From an uncultured Clostridia bacterium (lineage in GTDB: Bacteria > Bacillota > Clostridia > Oscillospirales > Acutalibacteraceae): a DNA stretch of 8,411 nucleotides. Below, one piece after another: positions 1 through 5,551 of this stretch. The DNA lies in NCBI GenBank assembly GCA_946042285.1, contig CAMGDK010000057.1, positions 1 to 8,411 of the forward strand, read 5' to 3'. How positions within the stretch are numbered: the stretch's first letter is position 1; each line of letters begins with the position of its first letter. A program made the translations under genes and the position numbers. The notes beneath the pieces are model-generated. The model saw only the letters and a list, made by a program, of their open reading frames with translations, had not been told where the DNA came from and did not search any database.

Positions 1-980
1 ATATTGTTGCATCAAAAACAATTTACGGCGGAACATACAATTTGCTTGCACACACTCTTCCATTGTCGTCGGGGATTACAACAACGTTTGTTGATCCTGA
101 GGTTGAGGGCTCGTTTGAGGCGGCAATTCAGCCGAATACAAAGGCAATATATGCAGAAACACTCGGAAATCCAAACTCAAATATTATTGACATTGAAAAG
201 CTTGCGCAGATTGCACATAAGCATAATATTCCGCTTGTTATCGATTCAACCTTTGCAACACCTTATCTCATAAGACCGATTGAATACGGTGCAGATATTG
301 TTGTTCATTCCGCAACAAAGTTTATCGGAGGTCACGGTACGGCAATCGGCGGTGTTATAGTTGACAGCGGTAATTTTGATTGGAAGGGTTCAGGCAAATA
401 CCCATGGATTTCGGATGCTAACCCAAGCTATCACGGTGTCTCATTTGCCGATGCAGTAGGTCCTGCGGCGTTTGTGACATATATTCGTGCAATTCTTTTG
501 CGTGACACAGGTGCAACACTGTCGCCATTTCATGCGTTTATATTCCTGCAAGGACTTGAAACTCTTTCACTGAGAGTTGAAAGACATGTTTCAAATGCAC
601 TCAAAATTGTTGAATATCTAAGCAATCATCCGCAGGTAGAGGCGGTTCACCATCCGTCGTTGCCGACAGAATCAACACATGAGCTTTACAAAAAGTATTT
701 GCCAAACGGCGGCGGATCGATATTCACATTTGAAATTAAGGGCGATGACAAAACAGCTCAAAAATTTATAGATAATTTGCCGATATTCTCATTACTTGCA
801 AATGTTGCAGATGTTAAAAGCCTTGTTATTCATCCTGCAAGCACAACTCATTCACAGCTAACAGAGAATGAATTGCTTGATCAGGGAATTAAGCCTAACA
901 CAATTCGTTTATCTGTCGGAATTGAGAATATTGAAGATTTAATTGCAGCGCTTGACAATGCGTTTGAAGCAATTATATAA
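1..980 (+). CDS. metY: O-acetylhomoserine aminocarboxypropyltransferase (MetY-type sulfhydrylase), 5'-partial
   Basis: PLP enzyme of the Cys/Met metabolism family. It makes homocysteine from O-acetylhomoserine and sulfide in the cytoplasm. The frame is open to the window edge: before the first possible start (TTG at 42) the codons already read IVASKTIYGGTYNL, a conserved family stretch. The gene is therefore cut by the window, and roughly the first 100 residues of a usual ~430 are missing. The PLP-binding lysine lies in HSATKFIGGHG (Lys codon 318-320). MetY hallmarks follow in order: YHGVSF, RDTGATLSPFHAFIFLQGLETL, VADVKSLVIHPASTTHSQL and the C-terminal IRLSVGIE. The FLQGLETL and HPASTTHSQL blocks are more typical of MetY than of MetB/MetC lyases. 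It ends 19 nt before cysK, so the two are very probably co-transcribed for sulfide assimilation. The promoter lies outside the window. Confidence 0.93.
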   Translation, partial: IVASKTIYGGTYNLLAHTLPLSSGITTTFVDPEVEGSFEAAIQPNTKAIYAETLGNPNSNIIDIEKLAQIAHKHNIPLVIDSTFATPYLIRPIEYGADIVVHSATKFIGGHGTAIGGVIVDSGNFDWKGSGKYPWISDANPSYHGVSFADAVGPAAFVTYIRAILLRDTGATLSPFHAFIFLQGLETLSLRVERHVSNALKIVEYLSNHPQVEAVHHPSLPTESTHELYKKYLPNGGGSIFTFEIKGDDKTAQKFIDNLPIFSLLANVADVKSLVIHPASTTHSQLTENELLDQGIKPNTIRLSVGIENIEDLIAALDNAFEAII

Positions 981-999
981 TTATTAGGGGGATACAGCT

Positions 1000-1932
1000 A
1001 TGTCAAAAATATATACTTCGGCTGATAGTCTTATCGGCAAAACACCTTTACTTGAGTTAACAAATATTGAAAAGGAATTAGGCTTAGAGGCAAGAATATT
1101 AGCAAAGCTTGAATATTTTAACCCTGCCGGCTCCGTAAAGGACAGAGTTGCAAAGTCTATGCTTGATGATGCAGAAAAAAGAGGAGTTCTCACTAAGGAT
1201 TCTGTTATCATTGAGCCGACAAGCGGTAATACAGGAATCGGTCTTGCTTCGGTTGCAGCTGCAAGAGGATACAGAATTATTATCGTTATGCCTGAAACAA
1301 TGTCTGTCGAGCGCAGAACTCTTATGAAGGCATACGGTGCAGAGCTTGTGCTTACCGAAGGCTCAAAGGGAATGAAAGGCGCAATAGCAAAGGCAGAGGA
1401 GCTTGCAAAGGAAATTCCAAATGCGTTCGTTGCAGGTCAGTTTGTAAATCCGGCAAATCCCGCAATTCATGTCAGCACAACCGGTCCCGAAATATATGAG
1501 GATACTGACGGTGAGGTTGATATTTTTGTAGCAGGTGTAGGCACCGGAGGAACAATTACCGGCGTGGGTGAGTACCTTAAATCTAAAAACGACAATATTA
1601 AGATTGTTGCAGTTGAGCCTAAAACATCTGCTGTTCTTTCAACAGGTGTAGCAGGTGCTCACAAGATTCAGGGTATCGGAGCAGGATTTGTGCCGGATGT
1701 GCTGAACACAGATATTTATGACGAGATAATTCCGGTAGAAAATGAAGATGCCTTTGAATACGGCAGACTTGTCGGCAGAAAAGAGGGCGTGCTTGTCGGT
1801 ATCTCTTCAGGTGCAGCGCTTTGGGCAGCAGTAGAGCTTGCAAAGAGAGAAGAAAACAAGGGTAAAAATATCGTTGTTGTATTTCCGGATACAGGTGACA
1901 GGTATCTTTCAACACCACTTTTTGCCGAATAG
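1000..1932 (+). CDS. cysK: cysteine synthase A (O-acetylserine sulfhydrylase)
   Basis: PLP fold-type II enzyme converting O-acetylserine and sulfide to cysteine plus acetate. Its 310 residues match the usual CysK length. Visible motifs are the PLP lysine K47 in NPAGSVKDR, the substrate-binding loop EPTSGNTG near residue 70, the phosphate-binding GTGGTITG loop near residues 177-184, and GISSGAA near residue 264, whose serine contacts the pyridine nitrogen. The start is supported by a strong AGGGGGA site at 986-992, 7 nt ahead of ATG. It lies between metY and an Rrf2 regulator with 19-nt gaps and no intervening terminator, so all three form one transcription unit. In Bacillus-type bacteria CysK also acts as a protein partner of the Rrf2 repressor CymR. 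Whether that holds here is unknown. Confidence 0.96.
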   Translation: MSKIYTSADSLIGKTPLLELTNIEKELGLEARILAKLEYFNPAGSVKDRVAKSMLDDAEKRGVLTKDSVIIEPTSGNTGIGLASVAAARGYRIIIVMPETMSVERRTLMKAYGAELVLTEGSKGMKGAIAKAEELAKEIPNAFVAGQFVNPANPAIHVSTTGPEIYEDTDGEVDIFVAGVGTGGTITGVGEYLKSKNDNIKIVAVEPKTSAVLSTGVAGAHKIQGIGAGFVPDVLNTDIYDEIIPVENEDAFEYGRLVGRKEGVLVGISSGAALWAAVELAKREENKGKNIVVVFPDTGDRYLSTPLFAE

Positions 1933-1951
1933 TTAACATGGGAGAAAATGT

Positions 1952-2356
1952 ATGATTTCAACGCGAGGAAGATATGCCTTAAGAGTCTTTATTGATCTTG
2001 CAGAGCATAACGAAAATGAATATATCCCTATGAAAAAAATAGCCCAAAGGCAGGAAATCTCTTTAAAGTACTTAGAGAGAATAATGCCGGTGCTTGTAAA
2101 GGAAAAACTTGTTGATACATTACCGGGCAAGGGCGGGGGATACAAGCTCAATCGCAAGCCTGAAGAATATATTGTAGGTGAAATTCTTCAAAAGACAGAG
2201 GGTGATCTTGCACCTGTTGCATGCCTTGGTTGTGATGCAAAGGAGTGTACTCGTTTGGAGATTTGCAAAACATATCCTATGTGGAAAGAGTATTACGAAA
2301 TGACTCTTGACTACTTTAATTCAATCACAATCGCAGACCTCTTAAAAAATGCATAA
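1952..2356 (+). CDS. Rrf2-family transcriptional regulator with IscR-like cysteine cluster
   Basis: A DNA-binding regulator of 134 residues. The N-terminus MISTRGRYALRVFIDLA is the classic Rrf2 start. The winged helix follows (MKKIAQRQEISLKYLERIM, residues 27-45), then the wing PGKGGGYKL (58-66). Four cysteines C91, C94, C99 and C105 sit in the loop where IscR proteins bind a [2Fe-2S] cluster, ahead of the TYPMWKEYY helix. B. subtilis CymR, the Rrf2 repressor of cysteine genes, lacks such a cluster. The gene follows cysK after 19 nt with GGGAGA about 6 nt before ATG, so it probably belongs to the metY-cysK operon and may regulate it. Function as a cysteine or Fe-S regulator is inferred from context; the family assignment is firm. 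No signal peptide or extra domain is seen. Confidence 0.93.
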   Translation: MISTRGRYALRVFIDLAEHNENEYIPMKKIAQRQEISLKYLERIMPVLVKEKLVDTLPGKGGGYKLNRKPEEYIVGEILQKTEGDLAPVACLGCDAKECTRLEICKTYPMWKEYYEMTLDYFNSITIADLLKNA

Positions 2357-2361
2357 AATAA

Positions 2362-2394
2362 AAAGGGCATCTTCACAAAATGAGGATGCCCTTT
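2362..2394. terminator. bidirectional intrinsic terminator between the Rrf2 gene and the GtrA-like gene
   Basis: A 14-bp hairpin (arms 2362-2375 and 2381-2394, one G-U pair, 5-nt loop CAAAA) contains AAAGGGCATC paired with GATGCCCTTT. Reading the minus strand, the stem is followed by TTTTTATTTTATG, a good U-tract, so it ends the GtrA-like gene 27 nt past its stop. On the plus strand it lies 5 nt after the Rrf2 stop and has a weaker T-rich tail. It separates the two convergent genes. Confidence 0.9.
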
Positions 2395-2421
2395 GTCACA
2401 TTCGTTTTCGGTTTTTAGTTT

Positions 2422-2895
2422 TCAGTCACGAAATACAACAAATTTGTCGTAAATGAATTCGGAAACCATATTAAGAGACATTGTGCCTGCAAGCACTATG
2501 TAATTGATAATCTCAATATTGCTGAACCTGTCTGTCAAATAATTACCGGCGATTGTTGTTACAGGAGTGAACACAAGATAGAAAAGGAATACCTTAAACA
2601 TAGCCTTTGGTACATTTGAAGCTGACTTGAATGTGAATTTACGATTGAATGTAAAATTCCATAAAACAGACAGCGTAAGTGCAATTAGATACATGGGACC
2701 GTACTCGTTTTGCATTATCCTTGCGAAGGTTGCGTTATTCTCCATTAAATTTTGAAAGAATGAAAGCTTAATGATAACCTCGCTCATAAGAGTAAAGCTT
2801 ACTATTTGAATTATTCCCGCAGAGCAGGAGAACAAAACGAATTTTACAAATTGAATTATTCCGCCTTTATCCTTTTTCTTAACATCGTTGTTCAT
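2422..2895 (-). CDS. GtrA-like family membrane protein
   Basis: A small polytopic membrane protein of 157 residues. Four hydrophobic segments are visible, at about residues 14-40, 66-84, 100-118 and 127-146, after a lysine-rich N-terminus (NNDVKKKDKGG) that likely faces the cytoplasm. The GtrA/DPMS-type signature is clear: WNFTFNRKFTF (79-89) after TM2 and the closing EFIYDKFVVFRD (146-157). Family members are thought to help move polyprenyl-linked sugars across the membrane or to act with GtrB-like glycosyltransferases. No glycosyltransferase lies next to it, so the substrate is unknown. The start is supported by GAGGTGA just upstream (2900-2906 on the plus strand). It forms a monocistronic unit with its own promoter, running convergently against the cysteine operon. 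Confidence 0.88.
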   Translation of the reverse strand: MNNDVKKKDKGGIIQFVKFVLFSCSAGIIQIVSFTLMSEVIIKLSFFQNLMENNATFARIMQNEYGPMYLIALTLSVLWNFTFNRKFTFKSASNVPKAMFKVFLFYLVFTPVTTIAGNYLTDRFSNIEIINYIVLAGTMSLNMVSEFIYDKFVVFRD

Positions 2896-2923
2896 GAAAT
2901 CACCTCATATTATCAATAAAATC

Positions 2924-2952
2924 ATTTTATCATATATATCTTGATAATTCAA
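2924..2952 (-). promoter_or_regulatory. promoter of the GtrA-like gene
   Basis: Reading the minus strand, TTGAAT (2947-2952), a 17-bp spacer, then TAAAAT (2924-2929) preceded by TG-N, an extended -10 element. It places the transcript start about 22 nt before the start codon. Its -35 sits directly beyond the U-tract of the upstream terminator. Confidence 0.75.
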
Positions 2953-2964
2953 CACGCATAATAA

Positions 2965-2993
2965 AAACGGTGTAGTGGTTAGCTACACCGTTT
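2965..2993 (-). terminator. intrinsic terminator of the E2-type acyltransferase gene
   Basis: An 11-bp perfect stem (AAACGGTGTAG at 2965-2975 with CTACACCGTTT at 2983-2993, 7-nt loop). On the minus strand it is followed by TTTTTATTATG. It starts 7 nt after the acyltransferase stop codon and separates that gene from the GtrA-like gene. Confidence 0.9.
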
Positions 2994-3000
2994 AGCTTAT

Positions 3001-3921
3001 TTATTTCCAGCCGAGAACAACCTCCGGGTTAGCGAAGATTTCGTCGAGCTTTTTCATGAACGGAACAACATCGCCGTAGTCAAGAGCTCTGTGGTCAATT
3101 GCGATTGTAATAGGAAGAATTGTCCTGATTTCAATTGACTCCTTACCGTTTTCGTCTGTTACAACGGTAGGACGCTTCTGCGCAGCGTTGATTGCAAATG
3201 CAGTAGTCTGCGGTGGGATGATTTCAAGAAGCGCACAAAAACCCTTTTGCTCTTTGTAAATTGAACCAAGGTTGGAAATAGTTGTCGTACCCTGTTCAAT
3301 GTCGTGCTTTGTAAGCCTTTCGGTTGTTGGAATAGCATAATATTCTTTTTTATCCTTACCTGTAAGAGTCTTTACCTTGTGCTTACCTGTTTTTGAGCCG
3401 TACAGTCTGCGTATTGCCTGAAGGATTTTACCCTCCTTAAGACCGTTGAGTGTGTTATCAAGTGAAACCTCAAACATAACCTCATTCATGTCTGAGCCCT
3501 TTGCACGCCTGATTGTATCGTTGATAGCATCAGTCATTTCGGAGAGTGATTTGTTTCCCATGTCATGCATGTTTACTGTCATCATTTCGCCTGTCGGAAG
3601 CACCAGAGGCATTGAAATATCGATGTGATCATAATACTTAAGACAGCCTCTGACGAGCTTTCTGTTGAAAATAAGATGAGTGTTCATCTTAGGTGCTGCC
3701 TTCAAGCCCTCGCAGAGAATTTTAAGCATGATTGTGTTGATAGTGATTTTCTTTGTTTTATCAGTGCAGTCCTCATTGAGTTTTTTGTACTGAGGCATTA
3801 GGTCGGTAATATCTGCTTCGTATGTCATGGTAGCGTGGGGGATAGTCTCCCAGCTTTCAGATGTCATATTAGAAACGATTTTCCTCGCAATACCGAAATG
3901 CTCTTTTTTAACCAATGCCAT
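3001..3921 (-). CDS. stand-alone 2-oxoacid dehydrogenase E2-type acyltransferase domain, lipoyl-free
   Basis: 306 residues with the chloramphenicol-acetyltransferase/E2 catalytic fold. Diagnostic blocks are TTTISNLGSIY (212-222; family TFTISNLG), PPQTTAFAINAAQKRP (236-251) and IDHRALDYGDVVPF (275-288). These contain the catalytic H277 and the conserved D281 of the HxxxD motif. In ordinary E2 the motif reads DHRxxDG; here tyrosine follows the aspartate and the glycine comes next. There is no lipoyl domain and no E1/E3-binding domain, and no E1 or E3 gene is nearby, so it is unlikely to be a normal dehydrogenase core. A long lysine-rich stretch (165-193) precedes the TTTISNLG strand. It probably transfers an acyl group from CoA to an unidentified acceptor. 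It lies downstream of a CoA-transferase gene, with its own perfect-consensus promoter and an AAAGGAG site 7 nt from ATG. Fold assignment is confident; substrate is unknown. Confidence 0.85.
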   Translation of the reverse strand: MALVKKEHFGIARKIVSNMTSESWETIPHATMTYEADITDLMPQYKKLNEDCTDKTKKITINTIMLKILCEGLKAAPKMNTHLIFNRKLVRGCLKYYDHIDISMPLVLPTGEMMTVNMHDMGNKSLSEMTDAINDTIRRAKGSDMNEVMFEVSLDNTLNGLKEGKILQAIRRLYGSKTGKHKVKTLTGKDKKEYYAIPTTERLTKHDIEQGTTTISNLGSIYKEQKGFCALLEIIPPQTTAFAINAAQKRPTVVTDENGKESIEIRTILPITIAIDHRALDYGDVVPFMKKLDEIFANPEVVLGWK

Positions 3922-3949
3922 ATTTTTACTCCTTTAATTTAATGGATAT

Positions 3950-3979
3950 ATTATACTATACAAGGTGTCGCGGTGTCAA
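3950..3979 (-). promoter_or_regulatory. consensus sigma-A promoter of the E2-type acyltransferase gene
   Basis: Reading the minus strand, TTGACA (3974-3979), an 18-bp spacer, then TATAAT (3950-3955). Both hexamers match the consensus exactly. The expected transcript start is near 3943, giving a leader of about 22 nt. GTGTC-type repeats overlap the -35 and spacer (see findings). Confidence 0.88.
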
Positions 3980-4006
3980 CTAATGTGTCACTTATTTATA
4001 AATAGT

Positions 4007-5410
4007 TTATTTTGAAATTTTATCCTTTATTTCATCAATAAGCTGATCTGCTGCATCAATGATGTGCTCCTTAACATCCTTAAACTGCTCCTTAAGCTCT
4101 TCCTTTGTAAACGGCTCCTCGTTAAATCTCTTTTGATATTCAAGGATAAGATGAGGTCTGAATTTTGGATGTGTGATGAGAATAAGTGCCTTTGCTCTTT
4201 CCTTAAGTGTTTTGCCTTTAAGTTGTGCAATACCGTATTCCGTAACAACATAATTCACATCGTTTCTCGGAGTTGTAACGGCGCTGCCTTCTGTTATGAG
4301 CGGTACAATTCTTGAAATAAGTCCATTTTTTGCTGTTGACGGCATTGCAATGATTGATCTTCCGCCTTTACTCATTGTAGCACCTCTTACGAAGTCAACC
4401 TGACCGCCAACGGCAGAAAACTGATTAAGACCGACAGTGTCGGATACAACCTGACCTAAAAGGTCAACCTGAAGACAAGAGTTAATGGAAACCATGTTGT
4501 CATTTTTAGCAATCTCACTCGGATTGTTTACGTAGTCAATCGGGTGCATTTCAACCGACGGATTGTTGTTTATGTAATTGTTTAACTTTTCCGAGCCGAA
4601 GGCTGCACCGAGAACGGTTCTGCCGTTGTTTGTTTGCTTTTTCTTGTTGTTGATAATACCTGCTTCAAGTAAATCAACAACACCGTCGCCGACAAGCTCG
4701 CTGTGTAATCCAAGGTCCTTCTTATCCCAAAGCTGTGCACAAACTGCATTGGGAATACCTCCGATACCAAGCTGAAGACAGTCACCGTCATTTATAAGAG
4801 AAGCACAGTATTTGCCGATTTTCATTTCGGTGTCGCTGATTTCAACTGATTTTACTTCAGGCAGTTTTTCATCATGTTCAACAAAATATGTAAATTCTCT
4901 AACATGCTTAATGCTGTTGCCGAATGTTCTGGGCATGTATTTGTTAACCTGTGCAATTACGATTTCGCAGTAATCTGTTGTGCCCTTTGTATAATCTACC
5001 GTTGTACCGAATGAAACATAACCATGCTCGTCAGGAGGCGAAACCATAACGATTGAAACTCTCGGACAAATATAGTTTTTAATGATTTCGGGTATTTCAT
5101 AGAAATGGGAGGTGGTAAACTCGCAAACACCGTTTGAAATAGCCTTTCTGTTGCTTGTTGAAGCAAACAGAGTGTTTAACACAAAATGGCCCTTCATCTC
5201 AGGTCTGCACCATGGTGAATCACCAAGCGTAAGCATGTTGATTATTTGAACATCGTGATAGCTTTGATAATTTTCAATCAACGCTCTTTCAATTTCAAAC
5301 GGCTCACCGCAGCCAAATCCGGTAACAACCTTGTCACCGTCTCTTATTGCTTTTATTGCCTCTTGTGCCGTTGTCAGCTTGCTTTCGTATATCTCTTTCC
5401 AATTCATCAT
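4007..5410 (-). CDS. acetyl-CoA hydrolase/transferase-family CoA-transferase (butyryl- or 4-hydroxybutyrate-CoA type)
   Basis: A family I-like CoA-transferase moving CoA between an acyl-CoA and a carboxylate such as acetate. The 467 residues include FGCGEPFEIERAL (32-44), SPPDEHGYVSFG (124-135), the glycine loop QLGIGGIPNAV (213-223), LHSELVGDGVVDLLEAG (235-251) with the presumed catalytic glutamate E238, SAVGGQVDFVRGA (332-344) and VTEYGIAQLKGKTLKERA (389-406). The arrangement resembles 4-hydroxybutyrate and butyryl-CoA:acetate CoA-transferases, but the acyl substrate cannot be fixed by eye. A charged C-terminal helix (about 430-467) extends beyond the usual ~440-residue length. Two ATGs are adjacent. 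The AAGGGG site is 4 nt from the first and 7 nt from the second, so translation may begin at 5407. No intrinsic terminator was seen after it, so transcripts may run into the acyltransferase gene. Confidence 0.92.
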   Translation of the reverse strand: MMNWKEIYESKLTTAQEAIKAIRDGDKVVTGFGCGEPFEIERALIENYQSYHDVQIINMLTLGDSPWCRPEMKGHFVLNTLFASTSNRKAISNGVCEFTTSHFYEIPEIIKNYICPRVSIVMVSPPDEHGYVSFGTTVDYTKGTTDYCEIVIAQVNKYMPRTFGNSIKHVREFTYFVEHDEKLPEVKSVEISDTEMKIGKYCASLINDGDCLQLGIGGIPNAVCAQLWDKKDLGLHSELVGDGVVDLLEAGIINNKKKQTNNGRTVLGAAFGSEKLNNYINNNPSVEMHPIDYVNNPSEIAKNDNMVSINSCLQVDLLGQVVSDTVGLNQFSAVGGQVDFVRGATMSKGGRSIIAMPSTAKNGLISRIVPLITEGSAVTTPRNDVNYVVTEYGIAQLKGKTLKERAKALILITHPKFRPHLILEYQKRFNEEPFTKEELKEQFKDVKEHIIDAADQLIDEIKDKISK

Positions 5411-5414
5411 TTTA

Positions 5415-5420
5415 CCCCTT
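5415..5420 (-). promoter_or_regulatory. ribosome binding site of the CoA-transferase, bearing on start choice
   Basis: AAGGGG on the minus strand lies 4 nt ahead of the ATG at 5410 and 7 nt ahead of the next in-frame ATG at 5407. Spacing favours the second, which would make a 466-residue protein. Confidence 0.6.
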
Positions 5421-5469
5421 AATGTTTTTGATAATAATTTGGTACAATTCAGTGTATATTATCAATTTT

Positions 5470-5499
5470 ATAATACAATATACAAGACTCTTAAGTCAA
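5470..5499 (-). promoter_or_regulatory. promoter of the CoA-transferase gene
   Basis: Reading the minus strand, TTGACT (5494-5499), an 18-bp spacer, then TATTAT (5470-5475). The predicted start near 5463 gives a leader of about 50 nt. Its architecture resembles the downstream acyltransferase promoter: an 18-bp spacer, with CTTGTATA in the spacer of both. Confidence 0.75.
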
Positions 5500-5506
5500 C
5501 AAATAT

Positions 5507-5535
5507 TTGCTTTATTTTACCAAAGTGTGTATAAT
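5507..5535 (+). promoter_or_regulatory. promoter of the GH110-like/PFK operon
   Basis: TTGCTT (5507-5512), a 17-bp spacer, then a perfect TATAAT (5530-5535). The expected transcript start is near 5541-5542, at the edge of the ribosome binding site, so the leader would be only about 10 nt. The -35 lies 7 bp from the divergent CoA-transferase -35. Confidence 0.65.
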
Positions 5536-5540
5536 ACATG

Positions 5541-5546
5541 AGGTGA
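5541..5546 (+). promoter_or_regulatory. ribosome binding site that fixes the GH110-like start
   Basis: AGGTGA (GAGGTGA with the preceding base) lies 5 nt before the ATG at 5552. This favours that start over a TTG at 5507 in the same frame, which has no such site and falls inside the -35 box. Confidence 0.85.
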
Positions 5547-5551
5547 TAAAT

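Noticed and set aside
42..44. TTG as a true start of the metY-like gene
   Set aside because: The frame is open to the window edge and the codons before it encode conserved family sequence (IVASKTIYGGTYN), so the gene is truncated by the window, not short.
1619..1961. Minus-strand open frames inside cysK
   Set aside because: They lie opposite a strongly conserved gene, overlap each other in different frames, encode low-complexity leucine- or serine-rich products, and have no ribosome sites.
3965..3989. GTGTC repeats as a CRISPR or tandem-repeat locus
   Set aside because: There are only three 5-bp units with unequal spacing and no spacers. At most they form an operator.
3995..4006. TATTTATAAATA palindrome after the CoA-transferase gene as a terminator
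   Set aside because: It is a short AT-only palindrome with no GC stem and no U-tract, so it is not a credible intrinsic terminator.
5507..5551. Upstream TTG start extending the GH110-like protein by 15 residues
   Set aside because: The extension overlaps the -35 and -10 boxes and has no ribosome site. AGGTGA at 5541-5546 points to the ATG at 5552.
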